A stretch of 25,997 bases of DNA from Linderina pennispora (Eukaryota > Kickxellomycota > Kickxellomycetes > Kickxellales > Kickxellaceae): assembly GCF_002104995.1 (NCBI RefSeq), contig NW_024468394.1, positions 1 to 25,997 on the forward strand. The letters are read 5' to 3'. This document shows, one piece after another, positions 8,427 through 15,685 of the stretch; the stretch's first letter is position 1, and each line of letters begins with the position of its first letter. A model generated the notes under the pieces. It was not told the origin of the DNA. It was given only the letters and a program-made list of their open reading frames with translations, and made no database searches. The position numbers were made by a program, and so were the translations under genes.

Positions 8427-9125
8427 CTATCTCTGTCCTTCTGGATGCAGAATCTTCTCCAGCCGCTGTTTTAGCGTAAACTGTGCGTACTGCGGCGGCG
8501 CGCCTCCCAATACCTTAACACACCCTGGTTCCAGCTGAAATACCCCAAGTGGCATAAGCTTTCCGCCCGAAACCATCACCTTGGTCCCAATTGGCAACTC
8601 CACATGTAGCTGCTCTATCTTGGCCATTTCCACGGCCGAAAACCTCGTCCTGCCATCTGTCAGCATAAGCTTCAGCATTCCGCGCGGGATCTTAGGCTCC
8701 TGATCCACTGGTTCCACGGGCTCCGCTGCTTCGCCTGTATTGACTTCTTCGTCCTCGTCCAAGGGCGGCAGATAGCTCGGCCGCATCCCACGCACCTCAT
8801 AGTCCTCTTTGGCGCGCACAGCCTCGAGCATGGCGAACTTGCTCACGCCAATGTCCATGATTTCTTGAATCTGCAAAAATGCGCCTGGCGGGTTTAGGAA
8901 CTGCCTGGCTTGCAAATCAGCAGAAAGTGTGGCCTGGCAGGACTCACCGATCTCGGAGTTCAGCAGTTGTTCAACAACTAGTCGGATCTGTGCCTCGATA
9001 TGCAGATTGCTGGTGCCCGCCATGTCATTGTTGATGTGGTGCAAACAGTGAGTCAGCCAGCTTGGATTCAGCTGCACACCGTATCGCCGCTTAATTGCGT
9101 CAGCCACTGATGCTCTGTCGATCAT
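8427..9125 (-). CDS. RMI1: RMI1, RecQ-mediated genome instability protein
   Basis: A 232-residue protein, close to yeast Rmi1 (241 residues) and lacking the long C-terminal extension of animal RMI1. The N-terminal helical region (WLTHCLHHIN, then IEAQIRLVVEQLLNSEIGES) is followed by ILQI-like GAFLQIQEIMDIGVSKF, then an acidic linker (DEDEEVN). The OB-fold begins at PRGMLKLMLTDGRTRFSAVEMAKIE and runs through VKVLGG. RMI1 holds the Sgs1/BLM helicase and Top3 together in the dissolvasome, which resolves double Holliday junctions and limits crossovers. The frame is intact. The 3' end of Fanzor copy 2 lies only 150 bp upstream of this start codon, so the element occupies the promoter side and may influence expression. 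Confidence 0.85.
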   Translation of the reverse strand: MIDRASVADAIKRRYGVQLNPSWLTHCLHHINNDMAGTSNLHIEAQIRLVVEQLLNSEIGESCQATLSADLQARQFLNPPGAFLQIQEIMDIGVSKFAMLEAVRAKEDYEVRGMRPSYLPPLDEDEEVNTGEAAEPVEPVDQEPKIPRGMLKLMLTDGRTRFSAVEMAKIEQLHVELPIGTKVMVSGGKLMPLGVFQLEPGCVKVLGGAPPQYAQFTLKQRLEKILHPEGQR

Positions 9126-9274
9126 ATTAGCTTAATGTGGTAGGAGAATAAAGCAACAGTATATGGAAATACTCTGTTTTTATGACTCAGACTATGTACT
9201 CAATTGTTACGGATAATCGTTTGTGGGTACGCTCTTCAACAAACCACAGTTTCAATGAAGTTTGCTAATAGATA

Positions 9275-9425
9275 CTAGAAATATCTGCTCGCGATGCGAG
9301 CTCGGCTGCTAGTCAGCATGGGTTGACACGTCGATAAGGGCATCACGGCGAACCGGTCATTTGAACGTGTCGGATGGCTGTTGGTGCAATGTCGATTATG
9401 GACATCTCCCATCTTGATTGCCTGC
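9275..9425 (-). ncRNA. Candidate omega/guide RNA region at the Fanzor 3' end
   Basis: In TnpB and Fanzor systems the guide RNA comes from the 3' end of the nuclease gene and the adjoining transposon end. This 151-bp stretch from the stop codon to the element end is highly conserved between the two copies and contains strong pairing potential. There is a 7-bp stem (9365-9371 with 9325-9331), a short hairpin (9305-9318) and a terminal hairpin at 9287-9301 with 6-bp arms GCTCGC/GCGAGC and a 3-nt loop. If the family rule holds, the guide would be read from the flanking bases below 9275. Expression is not shown by sequence. Confidence 0.4.
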
Positions 9426-11108
9426 TCAGCGCAGACGTTTCAGGGCTGGTTCGCTGCTGCTGGCAGCAGAATCACCTGCAGCTGGTCCACGCCTCTTGTG
9501 CGGGTTCTTTGTTGCAGGGGTGGTGCCAGAAGCATCGGCAGCAATGGCCGTAGGGCGACAGAAGCGTTCAGGAATATCGCCTGAATCACAGAGTGACTGG
9601 AAAATGAGTCTGAAGTTTAGAACTGCTGCGAGATCGCGGTTCAAGAGCCGAGACGAATAGGCCCGCCTGTATTGTGCCATGGCCCGCTTACATGACTCGC
9701 TTGTACAGCGGAGAAGGCCATGGCACTTCACAGTTGGGTTCTTCGATCTCTGGTAGGGCCGCGGGTTGGGAACATGCCGGAATGTCTGCAGTGACTTTTC
9801 GCAGCAGAACGGGCACATCGACGATGTCCGGAATTCGTCGATCAGATAGACTTCAAAGCCATGGTGCTTGAACTTGTCGCGCCATCCCTTGCCACGAATC
9901 GGCGCATGGTGTCGGGCCATTGGCGCACTCCAATTGCCCATGATCAGCACTGGATCTGGACCGAACTTGCTCCGGAGTTTTGCGGCAAGCCTGTGGTCTG
10001 CACGGGCCTGGTTCATGAATGAATCAAGGCGCAGCTTGCGGTGAAGCGGGTACACCCTGGGACTGGTCCCGACACCCGGATGGGCCTTCCAGCGCCTCTG
10101 GTGCTGCTTGTTTGACTTAGTGAGCTGCTGCTCTGGTAACCTTCGCGCTGTCATCGTGCTGGCATAAAACGGTGCTAGGACACACCGCACAGATGCACGG
10201 GCAGCAACGTAGGCACGGAATTTTGCTGGGCTAAGGGTCCGGCAGCAGTGCTTGGAAAGCTCTGCCTCTGCTCTGCGGACAGCATCTTCTGGGACTTGAT
10301 CCTTTGTAGCCCGACGAATCCTGTCATAGTGGCGCAGCTTGAGCTCCTTATTGTGCTGCTGCCGTGTGTAGCGGTAGAGCATTCTCTCACCCTCTTTCCC
10401 ATTGCTGCTATTTTCGTGCATCATGTATAGCAAATCGCCCCGACCTGGATCGATGAATACACAGCGGCCTTTCAGATTCTGCAGCTCTGGCTGTGGGATC
10501 TGGTGGATATAGCGACAGTCAGCTATAGTATTGCCTCCCACAGCATCACCTCCTGCAACATCACCTGTAGCATCGCCTGTAGCATCGCCTCCCACAGCAT
10601 CGCCTGTAGCATCGCCTCCCACAGAATTGCCTCCTGCAGCATCGCCTCCCGCAGCATCGCCTCCTGCACCATCAGCATCTACTGCACCATCAGCCTTGGA
10701 TATCTTGTCTTGCAACAAAATGCATATCGTTACACCATCTGTTGTTGCCATTCCGTGGAATTTTCTATCACCATGCGCCTTAAATGGCTTTGATGTTAGA
10801 TCTGCGACCCGGCCCCACACATCCCACACAGGTTGTGTGATCCCTTGGACCGGGTCGTGTGCACAGACTGGGGGTGCTGGTGCATATGCACTGTTAAGTG
10901 CTGCAACAGTGTCTGCTGCTGCCGCCGATGCAGCAGCAAGTGAATCAGCTGCTACTGCTGCAGTTGCTGCAGTAGCCTCTGTTGCATCCGATGGCATCTT
11001 CGCTGCTTCGCGTGCAGCCTTCTTGGCCAACTTTTCAACCCCTTTCTGCTGCTTTCCTTGCCTCTGTTGCTGCCCTCTTTGCTGCGTTGATCTTGGTAAC
11101 CTCCTCAC
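9426..11108 (-). CDS. Fanzor (eukaryotic TnpB-like RNA-guided nuclease), RuvC and zinc-ribbon half
   Basis: This 560-residue open frame carries the catalytic half of Fanzor. The RuvC-I Asp is D220 in VFIDPGRGDLLYMM. The RuvC-II Glu is E425 in LIDEFRTSS. The zinc ribbon is C432-x2-C435 with C468-x4-C473, and the RuvC-III Asp is D492 in LLNRDLAAVLNFR. YRYTRQQHNKELK (245-257) is a typical Fanzor segment after RuvC-I. The first 40 residues are in frame with lysine/alanine-rich sequence that overlaps the end of the N-terminal frame by 74 bp. Residues 42-75 are Ala-rich, and about 142-192 form a Gly-Gly-Asp-Ala repeat just before RuvC-I. Fanzors make RNA-guided double-strand breaks in DNA. All catalytic residues are present, but the N-terminal half is in another frame, so activity depends on that split. 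Confidence 0.88.
   Translation of the reverse strand: MRRLPRSTQQRGQQQRQGKQQKGVEKLAKKAAREAAKMPSDATEATAATAAVAADSLAAASAAAADTVAALNSAYAPAPPVCAHDPVQGITQPVWDVWGRVADLTSKPFKAHGDRKFHGMATTDGVTICILLQDKISKADGAVDADGAGGDAAGGDAAGGNSVGGDATGDAVGGDATGDATGDVAGGDAVGGNTIADCRYIHQIPQPELQNLKGRCVFIDPGRGDLLYMMHENSSNGKEGERMLYRYTRQQHNKELKLRHYDRIRRATKDQVPEDAVRRAEAELSKHCCRTLSPAKFRAYVAARASVRCVLAPFYASTMTARRLPEQQLTKSNKQHQRRWKAHPGVGTSPRVYPLHRKLRLDSFMNQARADHRLAAKLRSKFGPDPVLIMGNWSAPMARHHAPIRGKGWRDKFKHHGFEVYLIDEFRTSSMCPFCCEKSLQTFRHVPNPRPYQRSKNPTVKCHGLLRCTSESCKRAMAQYRRAYSSRLLNRDLAAVLNFRLIFQSLCDSGDIPERFCRPTAIAADASGTTPATKNPHKRRGPAAGDSAASSSEPALKRLR
10536..10690 (-). repeat. GC-rich minisatellite inside the Fanzor gene
   Basis: On the plus strand, units such as CATCGCCTCC and CATCGCCTGTAG recur about a dozen times with 12- and 15-base spacing. 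On the coding strand this gives alternating GGDA, TGDA and GGDAV units without breaking the frame. It sits between residues 142 and 192, directly before the strand carrying the RuvC-I Asp. Confidence 0.8.
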
Positions 11109-12030
11109 GTGTTTTCGAAATAAACACCTGCTTGATTATTTGCTTGTCCAAACGCACATGGCCTGGGATCCATGATGTCCGCAGAGGCAAGCATTGGGGA
11201 GGAGACTTGCCAAGCTGCTCATTCTCGATAAGCTGGCATAGGCGAATGTATGCACGCTGATGCTCAAGTGGATTTACCTTGGCATCATAGTATCGGCTGT
11301 CTTTAGCGAATCTGTACTTGCAATCTACAGCAAACTGGCACCAGTCCTTAATGCCTATGATGCCAAGCATCGGTGGGGTGAGCACACTGAGATCAGGGTG
11401 CCTAGAGGCAACTGCCTGGCGGAGCTTCTGTGCAGGTGTATAAATACACACTTGACATGCGTTATTGAACTCAGCCTTGGACACATTGCCCATTGTACTG
11501 TGCAGTGTGTTTTTGCGGCTGCGAATATCAATCAATTTGGCCAGAATCTGCTGTAGGCAGATGCCATAGTGCAACACAATGTTGTTCTTGTATGCTGTCA
11601 TCAGCTCGGTATCCACGTATGTTGCTACTTGATTCATTTCACGCACGCCATGTAGCTCAATATCGCCATTATGCAATAGATAATCATAAATATGGTATCT
11701 AACTACATCACCGAAATCTGCGCTCGACAGTTCTGACTTGTCCTTCCGGTTGACGAAATCCTTGGCAGATATGACAGTCTTCGCCTTCAGGTTGCGATAA
11801 ATGAATAAATAAATAAAACGAAAAAAACCCTTTTTCACAAATGTTGCTGGGTCAAAAGCATCCCCGTCAGCTAGCTGATGGAGTAGTATCCATCGTGCAA
11901 GCATGTATGTATGCTCTTTGATGGTATTAACGCTGTGTACAAATTGCTCTAGGCGGGGCAACATAGAATCACGGAAGCCAATACCACCAAGTGATGTCTT
12001 TATGACAGTAGTGCTGCGGGTAATATCCAT
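11035..12030 (-). CDS. Fanzor N-terminal half (frame-split from the RuvC half)
   Basis: A 331-residue frame starts MDITRSTTVIKTSLGG and includes FIYLFIYRNLKAK, NVSKAEFNNACQV and PLRTSWIPGHVRLDKQII. The last motif (PLRTSxIPxHxxID-like) is characteristic of Fanzor proteins, just ahead of the linker to the RuvC domain. This half should form the REC and wedge parts that hold the guide RNA. It ends in AAKRAATEARKAAERG and a stop. The downstream half lies in a frame offset by one base, joined within an A/G-rich stretch (GCAGAAAGGGG, near 11050-11060). Copy 1 is also out of frame at this point. A single-base change or a recoding event could rejoin the halves. No plausible intron was seen: the local GT-AG candidates are far shorter than the 98-99-nt introns elsewhere in the window. 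Confidence 0.85.
   Translation of the reverse strand: MDITRSTTVIKTSLGGIGFRDSMLPRLEQFVHSVNTIKEHTYMLARWILLHQLADGDAFDPATFVKKGFFRFIYLFIYRNLKAKTVISAKDFVNRKDKSELSSADFGDVVRYHIYDYLLHNGDIELHGVREMNQVATYVDTELMTAYKNNIVLHYGICLQQILAKLIDIRSRKNTLHSTMGNVSKAEFNNACQVCIYTPAQKLRQAVASRHPDLSVLTPPMLGIIGIKDWCQFAVDCKYRFAKDSRYYDAKVNPLEHQRAYIRLCQLIENEQLGKSPPQCLPLRTSWIPGHVRLDKQIIKQVFISKTREEVTKINAAKRAATEARKAAERG
11278..11367. repeat. 12-bp inverted repeat inside the Fanzor coding region
   Basis: CTTGGCATCATA at 11278-11289 and TATGATGCCAAG at 11356-11367 are perfect reverse complements enclosing 66 bp. In copy 1 the enclosed part is present in the opposite orientation, so this inverted repeat appears to have promoted an inversion. 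Confidence 0.9.
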
Positions 12031-12599
12031 TTGAGAAGTTCAATAGGCAAGTAAGAAGAGAAATGATGCTGTTCAGTTTTGCTGTATTGCGTATGCATAG
12101 CATTAAGAACTTTTTATTAATAATGATCTGGCTTGCATGGTTCTTGGGGCCCTTAGCATTGATACAGTCTCTTGAATCAGTCTATACAGACTGGATCCAT
12201 TGTGGCCCAAATACTACTGCTTACACATGTTCATAAGACAAATTAATTTGTAAAATAAACCCACAAATATTGCATGACTGCTAGAAGAGCTATATGGCCT
12301 TATTCAATAGGTGCTCATAAATAAATATCCTAAGAGTGTTGCGCAGCCGGTGATGACCACCATGATGACATCATGGAAGTTATCGGGCCAACTGACAATG
12401 AGAGCAGCTCTTGCGCTGAACCAATGGAGATATCTAGTGGAGACCTATGACCACTACAATAACAACTCGTCACCCTGGTTTCACTGATGAGGTCAGATGC
12501 CGCACAAGATCAAGGAGTTTACAGAGCAACCCACCCAAACTCGTGTTGAAGCTTAAGAGTTTTTTTAACCAATTAAATAATTTCTAGCGGACGGTCGGA

Positions 12600-12627
12600 C
12601 ACTTTTTGGACTATAAAATCTTATATA
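12600..12627 (+). repeat. Dispersed repeat, unit 1
   Basis: This 28-base segment, starting CACTTTTTGGACTATAAAAT, recurs on the opposite strand at 15556-15582 with only one T missing from the T-run. Flanks are unrelated. It may be a fragment of a transposon terminus; upstream lies CGGACGGTCGGAC. Confidence 0.8.
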
Positions 12628-12635
12628 AAGGTAGG

Positions 12636-12660
12636 TAAAGATAAAGATAAAGATAAAGAT
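12636..12660 (+). repeat. TAAAGA hexanucleotide tandem repeat
   Basis: Four perfect copies of TAAAGA plus one T, directly after the dispersed repeat unit. Confidence 0.95.
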
Positions 12661-13211
12661 ATTAGTAAAGCGAATATAGATTAGCGCTGGAATATTTTTC
12701 TGAATGCGGAGCATCAGCATATCACTCAGGATGATGGTCTTATCACTAAATAGCGATAGGTGTGGCAAAGAAAGTTTTGCCACGATACCCCCAATAAACT
12801 AGTAGCGAATGTCATGCGCTTATTTCGAGTGATACTACATATCAAACTCACATTTAAAAGAGCTGCAACGTCTCCACATCATGACAGGCATGTACATAGG
12901 TCCAGCCGGAGCACTCTAGTGAACATGGGCTACATCTGAAGAGTAACCCAGGCAGCAAAACTCCAGCAAGATCCTGGGGGTCAAGAGCCGCTCCAGCATG
13001 TTAGCACAAGCTACCATATGCTACTCATCAAGTGAAACCAGTGTCTCTTGACACTGACTCTAGCCCTAGTCATGTAATGGAACAGTTTTACCTCTGCCGA
13101 TATGCAGAGGCAGTTTTTGAACTCTGGGAACTTGCGGGCACTTTAGCTCTTGACATACTAATTGGGTACTGTCCATATTCACGCAGCTGATTAAATTGGG
13201 ACCACGTACAG

Positions 13212-13453
13212 TCTAGACCTGGTATCATGACATTTCATAAATCATGATCTATTGCCGGAATCCGAAGTGTGGTCGTACACAGGGCCGACACCAAAATCGC
13301 TCATATGACAGGAAATATAAAGACAGTAGCCCTTGATATAGCTTGCGCATGGTTCCAAAGGGCTGCTACCAAAGGGCTACTACCAAAGGGTGCGGTCCGT
13401 GCTGAAGCGGGTTTATCTCGGCAAAGGATATTATTTGCTAAACCAGGTCTAGA
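13212..13453. repeat. Inverted repeat pair enclosing 218 bp, possible MITE relic
   Basis: TCTAGACCTGGT at 13212-13223 and ACCAGGTCTAGA at 13442-13453 are perfect reverse complements. No matching target-site duplication is evident outside them, so a MITE is only one possibility. Confidence 0.6.
13355..13390 (+). repeat. 14-bp minisatellite (about 2.5 units)
   Basis: The unit CCAAAGGGCTRCTA is repeated twice with one substitution, then CCAAAGGG. It lies 109 bp upstream of the tRNA gene. Confidence 0.9.
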
Positions 13454-13498
13454 GTTCTACAAATCCCAAAGTCAGCGATTGATCTAGGAAGCGGATCA

Positions 13499-13570
13499 GC
13501 CCTTATGGCTCAGCGGCAGAGCGTCTGTCTCGTAAACAGAAGGTCCTGAGTTCAATTCTCAGTGAGGGCA
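13499..13570 (+). tRNA. tRNA-Thr (anticodon CGU)
   Basis: The 72-nt sequence folds as a cloverleaf. Acceptor arms GCCCTTA and TGAGGGC pair with one G-T wobble and are followed by discriminator A. The D-arm contains the A box (TGGCTCAGCGG). The anticodon stem TCTGT/ACAGA closes the loop CTCGTAA, giving anticodon CGT, which reads the Thr codon ACG. The T arm is CTGAG-TTCAATT-CTCAG and contains the B box. There is no intron. A run of five T residues at 13574-13578 is a good RNA polymerase III terminator. The CCA end is not encoded, as expected in eukaryotes. Confidence 0.95.
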
Positions 13571-13573
13571 CTC

Positions 13574-13578
13574 TTTTT
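13574..13578 (+). terminator. RNA polymerase III terminator of tRNA-Thr
   Basis: TTTTT four bases after the tRNA discriminator base. Confidence 0.85.
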
Positions 13579-14034
13579 GTTCCAGTTTTAGCTATGCGGT
13601 TTGTAAATCATTTTTTATTTTCAACACTTTTATACTGTGTTGCGTTCTGAGTTTTTGGCAAGAATTGGAATGTAGAGTTTGTTTAAAGAAGGAAAGTAAC
13701 CAACAGCGTTGCTGCCCTTGGATTGATGTAGGTGTACTGAGTAGCAGGTGTGAGCAATTTATTGGTAGGCGTTAAGACGAAGCGTACAGATATGTTGCTG
13801 AACATTTCGGGCTTTCATATTTTGGCAATTGCCAGGGACTCGGGTCATTTTCGTATATGGTATGAGATGGTTGGCTATCTACAGGTTGCATGTGAATTTC
13901 TCGTATTGTTTCTGCATTTAGAGACACCATATTCCGTATTGGCACCACTAGAACAGTATTTGGACAAATAAGCGAATTTCCAATGTGAAATACACACAAA
14001 ACAGAGTCAGTCTAAAAATTGTACAATGTCTAAT
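13579..14034. other. Intergenic between tRNA-Thr and AOX, no gene recognised
   Basis: Open frames of 73 and 75 codons overlap on opposite strands here. The minus-strand one (13772-13999) has a fairly protein-like composition, but no family was recognised and it lacks support, so neither is called as a gene. Confidence 0.4.
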
Positions 14035-15063
14035 CTAGTTTTTGATATGCGGCTGGTCAAAGTCGTCAAACAGGCTCTCGCGCTTGGCAAGGATGCGGTC
14101 GCTGAAGTGGTGGTTCGTGTCTCTGTGCAGGGCCTCATCAGCGCGCACAGCCAGGACCACATCGCGCAGCCTGGCATCGGGCCTCAGGTTCCAGTACGCA
14201 ATGGCGATCTCGGGCGCCTGCACGTTCTCGATCCGGCCCGCATCAATTTCGTTGATAAAGTGCGTGTACGAGGTGACGGCCTCCTCCTCCAGATATCCCA
14301 CGACGCGGTGCGCAGTGCGGGGGCTGACCATGTAGAGCAGAGAGAAGGCCGCAAAGAAGCCGGTCTGGACCGTGGCAATCAAGGCGCGCTCCCAGAGCAC
14401 AGGCTTGCCGACCTCCATCCATGTCATCAGGTGCATGCGCTCGTTCTCGGCTTCATGCAGCAGATGACCAATCCACCCACCGTCGTGCCGCATGCCCTGC
14501 AGCGACTTGATGTGGCGAATCAAGGCACCAACCATGCCAGGTACAGCAGCGACGACCTCGAGCATGACCGAGCGGTGCAGGTACTTGTTGCGGAAGAAGA
14601 TGTCGGTGGGCTTGCGTGCGTTTTTGACAAACCACAGCGCCATTTTATCGCTGATCAGGTCTGGAATGCGGTGCTTGGTAGTGCCGACATCGAGGGACTC
14701 AAGCTCGTTCGAGTTCCACTTGTGGTCCATGATTTCGGGCCGCATGGGTTTCGGGTCGACTGGGACGCGCAGCTCGTCAGGCATCGCAGAGAAGACCATG
14801 GCGGTGCGCGGCTCAGGCTTCTTCTCCATGGCCTTCTTTGCAAGTTTCACCGGAGCAGTGTCCTTGACGGTGTTCTCGACGGCACCAGCAGTAGCTGAGG
14901 TGGAGGAGGCACGGGTTTTGTTCTGGTGCTCAGACTTCAGCGCTTTGGAGATGTACTCTTGTACACGCAGAGTGGTCTTGATGCCAAAGGCGCGACGCTG
15001 GATGCCATAGGCGAGCGAGGCAGTTGCGGGCGAGTGTTTAATAGTGCTAAGGGTATAGAGCAT
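14035..15063 (-). CDS. AOX: Alternative oxidase, mitochondrial
   Basis: A 342-residue protein with an N-terminal presequence rich in Arg, Ser and Ala (first ~60 residues). The di-iron domain is complete. E169 lies in MLEVVAAVPGM, E208 and H211 in NERMHLM, one glutamate of 259-261 in YLEEEAV, and E310 with H313 in VRADEALHRD. AOX takes electrons from ubiquinol at the inner mitochondrial membrane and reduces oxygen to water without pumping protons, bypassing complexes III and IV. Hydrophobic helices around residues 165-185 and 225-247 form the membrane-facing surface. The length is typical of fungal AOX. The frame has no intron or frameshift. The C-terminal DQPHIKN lacks any further domain. Confidence 0.96.
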   Translation of the reverse strand: MLYTLSTIKHSPATASLAYGIQRRAFGIKTTLRVQEYISKALKSEHQNKTRASSTSATAGAVENTVKDTAPVKLAKKAMEKKPEPRTAMVFSAMPDELRVPVDPKPMRPEIMDHKWNSNELESLDVGTTKHRIPDLISDKMALWFVKNARKPTDIFFRNKYLHRSVMLEVVAAVPGMVGALIRHIKSLQGMRHDGGWIGHLLHEAENERMHLMTWMEVGKPVLWERALIATVQTGFFAAFSLLYMVSPRTAHRVVGYLEEEAVTSYTHFINEIDAGRIENVQAPEIAIAYWNLRPDARLRDVVLAVRADEALHRDTNHHFSDRILAKRESLFDDFDQPHIKN

Positions 15064-15685
15064 GGTTTAAAAGGAATATTTGTTGGTGGGTTGTGGTGTA
15101 TGGACAAGAAACCCCGATGGTCCTGCTGCGGTTGCTAATATACCCTGCATTCGACTAGTGTCGTCACCGGGAATGCATGCACGGATGTTATTTTTGGGGA
15201 ATGGGGAACGGTATCGAGATAATAGCACGCGGGGCGAGACGTGCTGGCCATCTAGGCCACGAAGTGTCTCCGTTATCGTCCGCGCCCATCTATTTGACCA
15301 CCAATCCCGGCTGTGCATTGATTTGTAGCGAGGTCTCACCGACACGGGGCCGGCCAGGAAACAGCCACAAAAAGTCAGTCATTGGATGCATGGCGCACCG
15401 GGAGTGCATAAAGGGAATGCTTTTGCAGAAAACGTCAACCGTGCAGCCGCAAGCAGATATCCATCGCCAGGAACGGCTTCTGGAACCGTGCTGAACCCGG
15501 CTCTCTGCCAGAACCCAGTCTGAAAATACCCGCGTATTTAATAAGCAACAGTAAATATATAAGATTTTATAGTCCAAAAGTGAATTTGTAAGACATTGCT
15601 TACGCTAAAGTAAAGAGCGCACATGCTTGGGGGAGGGGCGTTGTGTTCCGAGAACTGCCGACTGGGGGACAACTCGTGTGCGTCT
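15064..15685. promoter_or_regulatory. AOX upstream region and spacer to ISA2
   Basis: This 622-bp spacer between two minus-strand genes should hold the AOX promoter and the 3' flank of ISA2's neighbour side. No clear TATA box or known operator was identified. The dispersed repeat (unit 2) lies at 15556-15582, near the ISA2 3' end. Confidence 0.35.
15556..15582 (-). repeat. Dispersed repeat, unit 2
   Basis: Read on the minus strand, these 27 bases match 12600-12627 except for one T fewer. The two units are in inverted orientation 2.9 kb apart, with the tRNA and AOX genes between them. Confidence 0.8.

Larger units (their letters stand above)
9275..12127 (-). mobile_element. Fanzor-bearing transposable element, copy 2 (near complete; 5' end uncertain)
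   Basis: The element contains two overlapping open frames encoding a TnpB-like Fanzor protein and a 151-bp structured 3' region ending in CTAG at 9275-9278. The next base on the minus strand is T. Copy 1 at 1303-2699 shares the 3' end exactly to that point apart from a further AT, which defines the boundary. The 5' boundary cannot be set from this window because copy 1 is truncated there; 12127 is a guess and only 12030 (start codon) is supported. No transposase, Rep/helicase or long terminal repeats were found. The element would therefore depend on another element for movement if the Helitron-like ending is real. Confidence 0.7.
12031..13498. other. Gene-poor, repeat-bearing stretch
   Basis: No convincing protein-coding gene was found here. 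The first part may hold the undefined 5' end of Fanzor copy 2. It contains a 17-base palindrome (12360-12376, arms CCATGATG/CATCATGG) and a dispersed repeat shared with 15.55 kb. There is also a TAAAGA tandem run, a hairpin with arms GTGGCAAA/TTTGCCAC near 12761-12782, a 12-bp inverted repeat pair around 13.2-13.45 kb and a short CCAAAGGG-type minisatellite. The density of repeats next to a tRNA gene suggests accumulated transposon debris. Confidence 0.5.

Noticed and set aside
11060-11101. Possible intron joining the two Fanzor halves (GTGAGG to CAG)
   Set aside because: The candidate is about 27 nt, its length is a multiple of three so it would not correct the frame, and copy 1 lacks the donor site. 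Other introns here are 98-99 nt.
10531-11175. 214-codon plus-strand open frame over the Fanzor gene
   Set aside because: It is made of repeats (PTASPPAAS-like) opposite the GGDA minisatellite and the Ala-rich tract, and shows no family features.
12565-12783. 72-codon minus-strand frame in the gene-poor stretch
   Set aside because: It runs through the dispersed repeat and the TAAAGA tandem repeat, giving a low-complexity FIFIFIF segment; probably spurious.
13772-13999. 75-codon minus-strand frame downstream of AOX
   Set aside because: Composition is plausible but it overlaps an equally long frame on the other strand, has no recognised domain and no supporting signals.
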